Below are positions 36,126 through 47,204 of a stretch of DNA of 64,000 nucleotides, in pieces; position 1 is the first letter of the stretch; every line of letters starts with the position of its first letter. The position numbers were made by a program, and so were the translations under genes. Under the pieces are notes generated by a model. The model was not told the origin of the DNA. It searched no databases and saw only the letters and a list, made by a program, of their open reading frames with translations. Origin of the DNA: Andrena cerasifolii (Eukaryota; Arthropoda; Insecta; Hymenoptera; Andrenidae). Location of the stretch: assembly GCF_050908995.1 (NCBI RefSeq), contig NC_135119.1:13020001-13084000 (forward strand), written 5' to 3'.

Positions 36126-39100
36126 GTAAATCAACAGATTTATGGTTCTTCCCCGGCCCCACCCTTTCTCTGTCGGAGCGTAGCTATCCTCCCTTCATCC
36201 CTGCGCCACTCGAAGCGTCCCTCTGCTTTGCTCCAGATTTATTGCTCTCATCTTTCGACGTGAAGCAACTAAATCCAGCTGGAAAATGCGTGCCGCGTTC
36301 CCGATTCGACAGCTTCGCCGACCAACCGCGCCCCGATTTTACCCACTAATTTTGACGAGAAATAATAGCGAGGGACCAGTGACAGTGCAACGAATCAAAT
36401 CGCGTGCTTCCAGAATATTTGGTGATAAGCCGTTGCGAGCAAGACAGAGTCAGTCTAAAAGTGGAAGGTGCAGCGGAAAGTTGTCTAGCCCAGCAGAATA
36501 ACGATGCTCCATATAAATATACCCCAGGGGATTGGCGCCGTCTTCAGCAAAATGTGTGGTCTTTGGAGGGGTCTAACACCTGTACCCTCAAAATACAACC
36601 TGTACGACAGGAAAACACCGGGAACTGGACAATTACGACGTTCCTCGCACCACATAATACTGCCAATACAACCTCCTTCAAAGTTTGCAGAGAAAAGGTA
36701 CCGTAACTCTTTGTACAATAATAGTACATCGATTCTCCAAGTTATTCTGTGACAGTTTTGAAGTTTCTGAAGAGTCTGACCTTGAGGAAATGCTATCTCG
36801 ATGGAGCTAAGGGCGTATTTGAACTTACAATTTTTCCAAACGTCACGAGCAACAGTTAATTCAAATTTACGCGATAAACCAGCCCCGCTGCAGACCCCCC
36901 GTTCGTACGGCGAAATTAGTAAATCAAGATGAGGAAGCGAACGTGAAGCATACGCGCGCATTGTTGCCCGGTGACAGTGCCGTCCGCAGTGAAAAGAGTC
37001 GAGCAACAGGGAAGCCGTTTTAATGCATTTATTGCCGCGGTAGTTGAATGTAACAGCAGACATAACATTTTACCGCGAGAACCTCGCGAGAATACACTGG
37101 ACGCTTTGTCCCGCGATGAAGCAGTGCAACCACGGCGGAACGGGCAAATATACGGTGGTCCCGCGGACTCGATCCTTTTTCCTTTCTTGCTCGTAATGCA
37201 CCCCGGGCAGCCCAGCAGCGTTTTAAACCACGCCACTGCCGCATCTTACGCGATTCCTATATGCGTCCTGTTCTCTGCAGACGAGGCCGTTGATTCCAGC
37301 GAGCGAGCTCACAGTGTACGAAGGCTACTACGCGGTCGTCAAAATTGACACAACGGACCCGGCAGAATGCAAGGCGACCGCACCGAATGTGCGTATCCTA
37401 TGTTTACGCTTTAAGCCGGAAAAATGTTCATCCGTTGAGAGCATGGTCTTTATTTCAACGTTAATTTATGATGGTATACTAGAAAGTAAATTCAATGTTT
37501 TAATGTAAAGTGACTCTCATTAATATTCGGACACTTTTTAAAATCGCATAACTTTTTTAGAATTCGTCCAAACAACTTGAGTTTTTTTGAGAAGCTAGAA
37601 GGATTAGTTTGCTAACTGACGCGATTCGTCGTTTTGAAAAAAAAATGTATTTGGTTGGAATAGCGAAAAGAATAGTAAAGGTCGATTTTTAAACTTTTTA
37701 TGCTGATTTCGGGAATTTTCGCGATTCGCGACCTTATTCTGCGATCTTTAAACTTCGTAGCTCGGAGCAAGGTTAACCGATTTTGATGAAATTTTAGGCA
37801 CGTTTACAACTTACTGCAATCTACAAACGGGTTTTTTAAAATTTTCATTACAAGCTCACAGAAAAAGTTTAAAAATCGACCTTTACTATTCTTTTCGCTA
37901 TTCCAGCTAAATACATTTTTTTTTTCAAAACGCCGAAACGCGTCAGTTAGCAAACTAATCCTTCTAGCTTCTCAAAAAAACTCAAGTTGTTTGGACGAAT
38001 TCTAAAAAAGTTATGCGATTTTAAAAAGTGTCCGAATATTAATGCGAGTCACTGTAAGTCGAGAAGTATGAAGGGTTGCAAGTTCCTACGAACAAGCATG
38101 CACCCTGTCCTTCAATGTGCCACTTGTATAAGATATAATTGCTTTCACTTTTCGAAGTAATCTAGTATTTAGAGTTTAGACTATCCGAGGAGGAACGTTC
38201 GCAAAGAATTTCACAGAAACCTGCGAATATTTCAGGGCACTACAATCGATCTATTAAACCTGGACAGACCAGACTTCTACAGATTCGGCCAGTGCGGTTT
38301 CCGTGCTTTACTGAAGAGTGTCGATTCCGGCACATGGACGTTGACTGCGACTGAAAAGGCTTGCATGATATACACTGGCGAAATTTCAATTGATGTGCTC
38401 CAGGAGATGGACGTAAACCGTGTAATGGTGAGTCGAAATGAGAATTGGGGGAAAGCGCAACGTCTACGTGGCGCGCGAAGAGAGGGTTGAAAATTCAAGG
38501 CAGCGCACAGTGGTGTATAAAACACCGAATATTCCTGCGCGAAGAATAATCACAGGTGAAAAATATCTGGGTTTCCATTGGATTTAATAAAACGCAAAAA
38601 TACACTGGATCGGAAGCTATCAGGGATGATTGAACTGCATTGTATATTTTTGGCGTGGAATTGCCTGCATATCGATACTCGAAACTGTTTACAGGGCGAG
38701 CACAAGTATGTAGGTATTTACCGTCAAAGTTAATATCTAACATTTTCGATCCCCTCAGCCAGCGAATATTACTACTCTTTCCGCCTTTTTAACTTAACCA
38801 GCGCGCAAACTCTGAAACCATTTATTATACGCATGCAGAAATGGCGATTATTTGCAAGGCGATAAGGTTGCAGCCGCGGTGGCTGTGCACTAATAGCGTA
38901 GCTATAAGCTATGGCAAACTAACTGTGCTCGATGAACTTGACCGCAGCTACCCGGTCCAAGATCCGATCGATATTCCCAATATTTCCTGCATTGTCGACT
39001 AGTAATTAAAGCTCTCCCGTTGGCGCTCTAAATTAACAGTTTCATTACGAGTCACGCTTATTTGAAATCAAAGCGGAAGGTATTACGAGACGGTGCGCGG

Positions 39101-42100
39101 TATTTAATCGACTCGTACGATCCACGCCTAACCCCGAGGGGCGAACTGTTCAGCTTGGAAAAGGGGAAAAATATCGAACGTTCGCGTTTGACGGGAATTC
39201 CTTGCGTATCGAGGCAACTTTGTTTTGTCGTGCACGATATCGAGGCGAAAAATATTTGTTACGCGTTTATCGTTACACCCAGTTATCGGAATTCGTGTGT
39301 GTGCGTGGGTGGGGGAGGTTAATAAGTTTACGATAGGAAGCAAGCTGCCCAAGTAAATCACTAACCGCATAATTATCGTCAGTCGTAGCGGCAATGTTAA
39401 TCTCGGTTTCGGTAACTACAGCCCCGCGTATCGACATCTGCTCTGTTTGGTTTTGGCAAATACCGCATCGAGTTAACTGAAGATTATAGGTATTCAGCAA
39501 GTATCGATTATCAATATCAGACGGTTGAGTCCGTGCAGGGTGAAATCGTTGATGGAATGTCACTTTACAGTCGCTGGCAACGTTTAGGGAATCACGATTT
39601 CAATTCTACCGCCCGTTCGGAGCCCAGATATATATTCAGAAATCATTATCATTCGATTATACAGGGCGGGGGGTTTAACCGACACGCGCGTGAATGTTAT
39701 TTCGAATACATCGTAAAGGGTTTGTAGGAATTAGACAATTAGAGATGCGGAATAATGTATTTATTCCACAGGTCAAACGAAACTGTTAACTTTTATGAAT
39801 AAAAGTTATTTATCGAATTTTTAAATTTTAAATCGTTTCTTTTCAGTTTTATGTCAACTTTGTACATTAATACTTCAACGCTGTTGTAAGAGTTCAGTTT
39901 TAACTGTTACTTTATGTTTCATTAATAAAAATTCTAGACGATCACATACCTTTTGAACAGATATTTAAGGATAAAATATAAAAGTTGGGAATCTTTTAAT
40001 AATTAGTAGCCCTTATTTAAGGATTTAGGAGCAGGATAAATACAGAAGAGAAAGTACATTTTAATTTTTATATAACTATTTTCACCGAACGGTTTAAGGT
40101 TTCATTATCATATGTATTTACCCCACAACATTTCCAGGAAATCTGCTCGTCAGAACTTTAACATTTTCAGAGCGGAATAAATGTTCCTGTTTAACTAGAA
40201 CTTTTTTCCTACTTCGCAGGAAATAAAAGTTTCTTAGTTAAACATAAATGTATGGAATAAAAGTTTCAGTTAATACACTGCATTTTATAACAGCTTTCCC
40301 GGAACAGAAAAGATAATATTCATAAAATTACACAGCCAGATATCTCGTTGGAACGCGGAGATAAAGCGGAACTGTATGTAAACATCAGAGCTAGGATCAC
40401 CTATTGCCAGCTGGAAGATCCAACCGGGCTGGTGTTACCCATAACTCTCGGGTCCTGTAGGTACACGATACCAGTCGTCACAACTAGTCACGCAGGTGAC
40501 TGGACCGCTCGTTATGGTGTATTGGGAAAAGCAGAATCCACGGTTCTACGCTTCAAAGTTATTACTTACGGTAATTGTTTCGTATTCGTGTTACAAAATA
40601 AATAAAAAAAAAGGCTAAAGAGGCAAAGTAAAAGTGCACGAAGTGTAGCTTGCGACAATGCGAGCCTTGCACACGCAAGTACAAAATTTGTATCCACCAT
40701 CGAGTTAAGGGGTTGTGCCTACCTGCAAGGTCTGAAAACGCAAGTATATTCGGGATTTTTTGTCTTCAATTTGAAGACTTTTTTTTAAATTAACGGTAGT
40801 ATATTCGAAAGTATATATTTTAAAGTTCTTGTAGTTTTTTTTGCAATGCGATAACTAAATAAATAATGGAATTATAAGCGATCTCCCGACAGCGATTTTT
40901 TTATCACGGTGATCACTATAGCTACGACCTGGTTCATCAGAAATAAAAAATTCGACCAAATTTAGTCAGTATATTAGCTTAGCTTGTCCTTAATCGTGGG
41001 TTTTACATTTCCGTTGGGTAGTTGTTATTTTACAGATAGAAAATGATGAAACATGAGCGCGATTCTGTGGTGAAAATCGATACTTTTGCTGTGAGAAGTT
41101 GCCATTTTGTAGCAAATTAATATCTTGGGATAATAAACGATTAAGGACAAGATAATCCAATGTACTAACTAAATTCCCGCGATTTTTTTATTTCAGATGA
41201 ACCAGGCCAGAATTAGAACGTTCACCGCAAACTACTGACAAAAAAATCGCTGCCGAGAGATCGCTAATATTTTTTTTTTATTTGTGTATATTTTCCATCG
41301 CAAAAATTTCCACAAGTAGTTTAACATACACCCTTTCGAATACACAAAGGTTTATTTAAAAAAAAAGTCTTCGAGTGTTTGAAAAAAAATCCCGAAAATA
41401 CTTGTGTTTTCAGACCTTGCAGGCAGGCACAACCCCTTAAGGTTGTTTCGATTGTGCTTACAGATCCGCAATCTATGGACAGCAGTGTTACAGTAATGGA
41501 GAATAATAGTATTCAGCTCCTCTGTCACTCTTTCAGCAGCACGCCAAGAACGTTACCATACTGCAAGTTTACCAGACCTGATGGATACGTATTGAATCTG
41601 ACTCCTGGGGTTGGAACGGACTCGTACGTTCTGCCATTCACGTAGCCGTTAACTATTTTCAGCACAGAGGAGACAGTGCGGGCTCATATTTATTTGTATA
41701 TTTTAGAAAAGAAAGGCGATACTATTGGTATCGGTGAAATATTCAGTGCTTCATTAACGGCGAGTCGCGGCCAGTTTGTTACAAAGCAGCCTGGCGGTGC
41801 AGGATATTGCTTAATCAACGTATTTTCCTTTCCCTTCCATAAACTTCACTAACTTGTATTCCGCGATACGCGCGCCTCCGACAAAATCGCGCTTACATAT
41901 TTCAAGCCCGATCGGCGGGCAAACCGAGCGAAAGAAAATAATTTATTCAAAACTAAAAACACGTGTCTGATGCAAATGAAATTGGTTTATATACACTGGC
42001 GTGCACGCTCCTCGAATTTGCTAAATGTGACACATTTATTATGACAAGCACGACTTCACCGTATCCTCCCTGCGCGTTGATTTTTTTTTTATCCGCATAT

Positions 42101-43249
42101 ACATATTTGCCATATCCTATACCGTACTACCGAGTATTTTCCCTCGTTTTTATTTTCCTTTTTTTTTCTACTAGATGTTACGTGCCCTCCACTACACAAT
42201 AGCGTGCCGTTCTATTACGTGCCACGGTCAACAACCCCTACAGCGTTTATTTATCACCGCATAGATTATTATTTACCGGAACAAACGGCTGCGCACGAGC
42301 GTTTCTGGCTTTTAAAAATTCGAATGGCTGTGCACTCCAGTCTAGTCATACAGGCTAAGTGCTTTACAATACAGCAATAATTATGGATCGACGCGTTACC
42401 AACGAACAGCGCCGCTCCGATCTAACCCGTAAATCAGAGCGAGCGTTCGAAATAATCCCAGTCGTCCAAGGAACCGAACGAGCTTTTAACCATTTAATAA
42501 TTACGTTGCCTCGAAGGAAAGGAAGGAAAACACGAGGTCCTAGTAGATCCAATGAACCTTCAATTCTTACAAAGATATCAGATCTTATTTAAAGAACCAC
42601 TTTGTTGTCCTCTGAATTGTCAGTTTTGGTCTAAACGATCTTATTCTTTGTTTTCTAACAGCTACAGCGGTTTTAACATGTCCTATAGTCCGTGGTCGAG
42701 TTTGGACTTGTACTGCGGTTTAATCATCCACAATCCGACAGGCAACGATTACGGAAGCTGGAAATGCGACATAGGCTCCGATGGTGACGATTACGCTGTT
42801 TTGGTGTTCCGCGTCCCTGAAGGCGAAGTGGGGGCAGATGTCAAAGTGTCCGCAAGAAATGTATCGGTGCAGAAGAACGACTCGTTTGAGGTAATTTGCA
42901 TTGGCATTTGTTTACTGCTGGACTCCCGTTGTCCGGAAAAAGACGCAAGAGAATTGGTTCCAGGGAAATGTTTTTAACCGACTTCAAGAAGGAGGAGGAT
43001 ATAAATTCGACCCGTATGTATTCTTTTTTTCACAAAAAGGACCGATTTTGATGATCTTTTTTTTTATTCAAAAGAGGGCGATCCCATCCTACACTGCGTC
43101 AACATTGGCCCAATATTTTGCCAGTTCTAGTTAATGATAAATACTATTGTCACATAATTTTTATTGTTTTTAAAAAATTAAAAATAAAAAAAATTGAAAA
43201 ATTAAAACCAACTTTAAAAAAATAAAAATGCACTAAAAAGTAGAAAATA

Positions 43250-43289
<40 letters not shown>

Positions 43290-46200
43290 TATATATAAAA
43301 GTATGAAAGTTGTAGATTAAATAAGGGAAAAAATTATTTTTATATATATATACGCCTTTCGTATGGAACTGTGACAGCAGCGTGTATATACGCCTTTTGC
43401 AGGCAAAGGGTTAAAATTGAAAAGTAAATGTCAAGTCATCCAACCCCATCATATTTGTCAACTACCCCCACAGCCGGGGTTTGTTGACTTATTCGTCTCA
43501 CTACTCTAAATATAATAAAAACTACGACCTAGACACAATTAAAACAATTTTAAAAATTAAGCCTATATACATAATGAAATTTGTAAACTTTTGGCGTGCA
43601 ACAAGTCAACAAAATACCAATGCTCTATTTATAAAAATTAGAAATGTTAAAAATTAGTCAACTAGCCCCGGTCTCCCCTTCATTTTAATTTTTTTGAAGT
43701 TGGTTTTAAAATTTTTTTAAATTGTAACGTTTCCAGATTAACTGTGTCGCGGACGCGCCGCTGAGCTACTGTTGGTTCCAAAGTCCCGATGGAACAGTTT
43801 ATCCTGTCTTTAAGAGAACGTCGCAAACACCCTCCAGTCTTCCTTACGTGGGCTCTGGCTTCCTTTCCGGCGAATGCGGCGCGAAAATTGCCCATGCTGA
43901 TGTCACGCATCGGGGGATTTGGACGTGCAATTTGGGAATTGTTAATGGCACCCAGAAAAATCGGACATTTTCTGTCACCGTCAATAGTAGGTCCAACTGT
44001 CATCAAAATCCCTATAATTTTAGTAAACATATAGATCCGCATAAATCTAGAAACATTGCCTTTCTTACAAGGGAAGTTAGGCAACCCGGAAATTCAGAAA
44101 ATTATGCAACTTTGTGTGCGAGTAGAGTAGCTGATGCGTAAGAAAAAAACCTATTTTTGTGGGTGCCATAGTGCGGCTTTGAGGGAGTGAAATCAATAAT
44201 TGTCTTTTCTAGTTACTCCCACCACCAATCCTTAATTCAATAATTACTTTTACGCAGTTTTTTAGATATAAGTAGAAGGTGCAACTTTTGTTTAAACTTC
44301 TTCTGAATATCTCTCACCGTTCTCGTTATATTCCACGAAAAACGAAATTCTGCTTTTTTCCAAGGGTTGATTGCACCTCCTAAAACCGCATTATAGCATC
44401 AAAAAAAAAATAGATTTTTCTTACGCACTCACTACTCTATTTGCACACAAAGTTGCATAATTTTCTGAATTTCCGGGTTGCCTAACTTCTCTTGTTAGTA
44501 AAAGGTACGTATTTCATTACAAAATAAGGGAAAGGAGGACAGTTAAAAGAGAAAGCATTCTTGTCAACCTTGTTCTTGAATTCTTATCATTGATTTGAAG
44601 AAATTACAAGTGTGCATGTTGTATAACCTTGTACGCCGTCACTTTGACATTGTCCATCAAAAACGAATTCCCCTTGTCAACTTTGCAGAAGCGTACATCA
44701 CTGCGAGCCCGTTTCATCTAATGGCCACAAGTCAGGGTCGCATAACCCTGGGTTGCTACATGTATCCGACTGTAACGGACAGGGCAGTTCGTTATTGCCG
44801 GTGGGTACGGCCAGACAAATATGGAATATACGTTAGCAGTGGTCAATACACGACAAGAACCAACGTCACGGGCTGCGAATTAACCATCGCATGTAAGTAT
44901 CATCTCTTTGTACATCCTCACTGTGTTCGCTAGTCGAACAGGGTCATGTCTACAGTATTACTAGCTTCACAACCCGGCTTCGCCCAGAATTTAAATTTTG
45001 ATTTTATAAAACAAAGATATATTTTTCTCTGAAAATAGTCAGATTCATCTGGATTGGCCACGCATAAAAATACTCAGGCACATTGCGTGGCCCCAGAGTT
45101 TACTGTTCGAATGTCTTTAGGCGACAGACAAGCACACAAACGTATAAACTTTCTGCTTTCATTTTAAGATACGCGATCGTACCATTTACTTCGTACAACG
45201 AATAGACAGACCTCAAAGAGATAACGTGAAACGCTAGTTGCGTCTCCATTTAATACACGAAACACAAATTACTTAATCACTTTGTCAATAACATGGGCAA
45301 ATTGGTGATAATGCGGTGCTCTCCAATCAGCATGATTAAAGTAACAAATGCAGTATCTCGCTATGTGTATCGTTACATAACCGTGACACGCGTTAACTTT
45401 GTTTGGCCTCCGCTAGTCTCGCAGCTTGCGACGTTTCTCGGGAATTTGCACGTTGCAAACTGTCCGCTCTTTCCACACGTTCAATGAAATTCGTATAACT
45501 TCGCGCGGACCGATCGTACCCCGTCCTCTGTTGCGCTTCGTCGAAAATTGGCTAATAAATTAAATCCTAGTGTCCGTTACAAAATATTAATGCCACGTTC
45601 CAGTGCTTTTAAAGTATTAACAGGCAGCTCTGTGCATGGAAATTTCATTACATTCAACGGTATATTAGAGGTTTATGTATTTTTGCGCGCGCACTTTCCT
45701 CGATACCACTTTAATTACCCGCGATCGCGATTTCTTTTATAAAACAGCGACGGTTATTTTATTTTGTGAGTCGTGTTTGCAAGTTCGTTGATTGAGATCG
45801 AGGAGCGCCGCAAAAATGATCGCCTCCGCGTAATATCATTTTTAAAATGGAACGACATTGCATGATCCAAGTAATCCTGCCCAATGAAAATGCACGTGAA
45901 CGGAGATTTGGAACGAGGGGCGCCAAAGATACGAGAGGAGCGTAACGCTAACGTTACTGTTGCAAAATCGTAAAGAACTTGCTCGACGACCGAATAATCA
46001 TGATTGTTACCTACCATTCCCTCGGTGTTCGACTTTCTGCCTTAGCCCGGAGCGGAAGTTTCAAAGGCACATACGTTTGTTCGGAAATCAGACGGAAACA
46101 AGTAAAGAACGGGGGCAGAAGTATCCGAGACCCACGCAGAACGAATACCGAAACGGTTCCAATTTGCAGACTCTTATCTCCTCGAAACGCAACATCACTT

Positions 46201-46789
46201 ACAAAGAATCACCAATTTCGTTTTCCCTCCCCACCCCCTCCTATCCCGACGTCGCGGAAACTTTTTCCTCCCTTCATACCGGAATACCAACTACCACTTG
46301 ATATACGCGAACACGCTCGAACAAAATCGATTCCCCGGAAGCATAAAGTACGAGGTCACTTCTCTCTGGCTGGAAACTCAAATTTCCACGTGGGCAGAAC
46401 TTCTCATTGACCGTTCTTCGCCCCTAAGCTTCGGGAGAATCGAAGAAAAGACGGGGGGTGTATCGATCTCGAGAAGTTTCTTTGAAAGGTGCAATCTTGT
46501 TTTAACGAGCTTTTGTACAGCGACAGGGTGTAGATGTTTAATTGCAACGTGTTCGAAGAATTTAATTTTCCATTGCATACCTTCGCATTTGTAGACAGGA
46601 TTTCAGGCTGGATTGGAAGCGTTGCAGGGAAGATATTTCTTTGAATTGTGAGACGGGTCGATTTTCGTTTCAGCTGTCAACTACACAGTGGATCTCGGCA
46701 AGTGGATATGCGTGGCAGGATTGCTCGGCTTGGACATGGAGGAGTCGCGGGCGACAGTGATCGTCACGAAAATAAACAATAACCTGTGA
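36065..46789 (+). CDS. Secreted protein with six divergent Ig-like domains (10 exons)
   Basis: Ten exons (36065-36125, 36414-36697, 37281-37388, 38236-38427, 40336-40570, 41464-41623, 42662-42890, 43737-43986, 44689-44892, 46674-46789) join in phase with GT-AG introns of phases 1,0,0,0,1,2,0,1,1 to give 612 residues. Residues 1-20 form a signal peptide. Six tandem domains follow: about 21-115, 116-215, 216-293, 294-400, 401-506 and 507-612. Domains 4-6 have the Ig pair (C314/C382, C426/C487, C529/C587, the second in a WxC motif) and an accessory pair (C327/C365, C435/C470, C543/C569) around a YCx[FW] core. Domains 1-3 keep the accessory pair (C44/C77, C145/C171, C239/C256) but lack the Ig pair, with NWT, TWT or DWT in place of WxC. 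Many N-x-S/T sites, no membrane segment and no basic or GPI-like tail indicate a soluble extracellular protein. The function is unknown to me; recognition or adhesion is an inference. An ATTAAA at 47012 could end the transcript. Confidence 0.85.
36414..36697 (+). CDS. Ig-like gene exon 2: domain 1
   Basis: The acceptor is CTTCCAG and the donor GTACCG. One exon carries all of domain 1 (residues 21-115). It shows the accessory cysteine pair C44/C77, an NTGNWT turn where a canonical Ig domain has DxGxYxC, and an extra cysteine at C28. Confidence 0.85.
37281..37388 (+). CDS. Ig-like gene exon 3: first half of domain 2
   Basis: The acceptor is TTCTCTGCAG and the donor GTGCGT, phase 0 on both sides. 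Residues 116-151 include C145 of the accessory pair. The position of the first canonical Ig cysteine is occupied by other residues (VVKID). Confidence 0.8.
37506..38056. mobile_element. TA-flanked hairpin MITE in intron 3 (Tc1/mariner-like)
   Basis: The left tip AGTGACTCTCATTAATATTC and the right tip mirror each other, with TA at both boundaries (37506-37507, 38055-38056). The arms are almost perfect inverted repeats of about 190 bp around a 150-bp loop. TA duplication and CAGTGACTCG-type tips suit a Tc1/mariner-derived MITE. It is transcribed as part of intron 3 of the Ig-like gene and could fold into a long RNA hairpin. Confidence 0.85.
38236..38427 (+). CDS. Ig-like gene exon 4: second half of domain 2
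   Basis: The acceptor is ATATTTCAG and the donor GTGAGT, phase 0 on both sides. It contains GQCGF (C171) and SVDSGTWTL, the Ig F-strand turn in which the canonical cysteine is replaced. A further cysteine, C194, follows. Confidence 0.85.
38428..40335 (+). other. Intron 4 of the Ig-like gene
   Basis: A 1.9-kb intron. Its 3' half (39.7-40.3 kb) is AT-rich. No extra Ig-like exon or clear transposon was recognised in it, and the 60-96-codon frames look like chance. Confidence 0.6.
40336..40570 (+). CDS. Ig-like gene exon 5: domain 3
   Basis: The acceptor is AATTACACAG, with a weak pyrimidine tract. The donor is GTAATT, phase 0 in and 1 out. All of domain 3 is in one exon: YCQLEDP (C239), GSCRYTI (C256) and HAGDWTA, again without the canonical WxC cysteine. 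Confidence 0.8.
40705..41440. mobile_element. TTAA-flanked hairpin MITE in intron 5 (736 bp)
   Basis: Left TTAA|GGGGTTGTGCCTACCTGCAA and right complement of GGGGTTGTGCCTGCCTGCAA|TTAA form a terminal inverted repeat of about 35 bp. The arms continue inward (AGACTTTTTT, CGATCTC/GAGATCG and CCAGGTCG/CTGGTTCATC regions). It is a piggyBac-type TTAA insertion. Its right end lies only 23 bp upstream of exon 6. Confidence 0.85.
41464..41623 (+). CDS. Ig-like gene exon 6: first half of domain 4
   Basis: The acceptor is GTGCTTACAG and the donor GTACGT, phase 1 in and 2 out. It contains LLCHSF (C314) and LPYCKFTRPDG (C327), the first complete four-cysteine domain of the protein. The donor choice is fixed by phase with exon 7. 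The open frame runs on only a few codons to a TAG at 41643. Confidence 0.8.
42662..42890 (+). CDS. Ig-like gene exon 7: end of domain 4, start of domain 5
   Basis: The acceptor is TTTCTAACAG and the donor GTAATT, phase 2 in and 0 out. It contains LYCGLII (C365), NDYGSWKC (C382), the linker, and the first strands of domain 5 up to KNDSFE. Confidence 0.85.
43253..43298. repeat. (TA)n microsatellite in intron 7
   Basis: About 20 TA dinucleotides interrupted once by AAA. Confidence 0.95.
43400..43680. mobile_element. Truncated copy of the GGGGAGACC element in intron 7
   Basis: The right end CTAGCCCCGGTCTCCCC (about 43663-43679) and the internal CCAACCCCAT...GCCGGGGT motif (43440-43485) match the architecture of the element at 27738-28586. 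The left end and the flanking TA are not recognised, so this is a 5'-truncated or decayed copy. It ends about 57 bp upstream of exon 8. Confidence 0.6.
43737..43986 (+). CDS. Ig-like gene exon 8: domain 5 core
   Basis: The acceptor is GTTTCCAG and the donor GTAGGT, phase 0 in and 1 out. This is the clearest Ig-like unit: INCVAD (C426), YCWFQSPDG (C435), GECGAKI (C470) and RGIWTC (C487), then an NGT/NRT-glycosylated last strand. Confidence 0.9.
44065..44497. mobile_element. TTA-flanked hairpin MITE in intron 8 (433 bp)
   Basis: The left tip CAAGGGAAGTTAGGCAACCC and the right tip (complement of CAAGAGAAGTTAGGCAACCC) mirror each other. The arms extend inward through TTATGCAACTTTGTGTGC for about 90 bp. 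TTA on both sides (44065-44067, 44495-44497) fits the 3-bp TWA duplication of PIF/Harbinger elements. It has no coding capacity. Confidence 0.75.
44689..44892 (+). CDS. Ig-like gene exon 9: domain 6, first part
   Basis: The acceptor is AACTTTGCAG and the donor GTAAGT, phase 1 on both sides. It contains LGCYMYP (C529), RYCRWVRPDKYG (C543) and TGCELTI (C569). Confidence 0.9.
44893..46673 (+). other. Intron 9 of the Ig-like gene
   Basis: A 1.8-kb intron with no recognised transposon or extra exon. Frames up to 143 codons at 45.96-46.6 kb overlap on several frames and show no domain. Confidence 0.6.
46674..46789 (+). CDS. Ig-like gene exon 10: end of domain 6 and stop
   Basis: The acceptor is TTCGTTTCAG, phase 1 in. 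DLGKWIC (C587) supplies the canonical second Ig cysteine, and a last beta strand ends in KINNNL and TGA (46787-46789). Nothing C-terminal to the last domain suggests membrane anchoring. Confidence 0.85.
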
Positions 46790-47204
46790 CAAAACCTAAA
46801 GTATTGAAGTCGAAAATAACATCGTTTAAAAAAAAAAATAATGATCTTGAGAAGATCGCACTGTATTTACTGTGGCGAAAAATTCATTCGCCCACTTTCA
46901 GAGGATTGTCCGAGAAGAGTGGTGCCACGAGAATTGTGCTGATAGAGGCGGCAAAAAGCGGCAATTGTCTTCCGATCTGTGTGCTAAGTAGTGTCACTTG
47001 ACTTCACTGTCATTAAATTAGATTTGTTTCAATTGATTCTAAAGGTTTTGTTAAGAAAATTTTTTTCAAAGATTTCTGGGTTATCCAGTTTCGGGACGAA
47101 TCGGATATTTTTCACTTTTTTAAACCATTTTATTCAGCGTCGATCCTCTGTTTGTATGTATGGTTCAAATGTGATAACTCAAATTACACGTTTTTATTAA
47201 AAAA

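Noticed and set aside
46905..46990. Possible extra 3' exon after a CCCACTTTCAG acceptor
   Set aside because: Exon 10 already ends with an in-frame stop and completes domain 6, and no suitable donor links to this acceptor.
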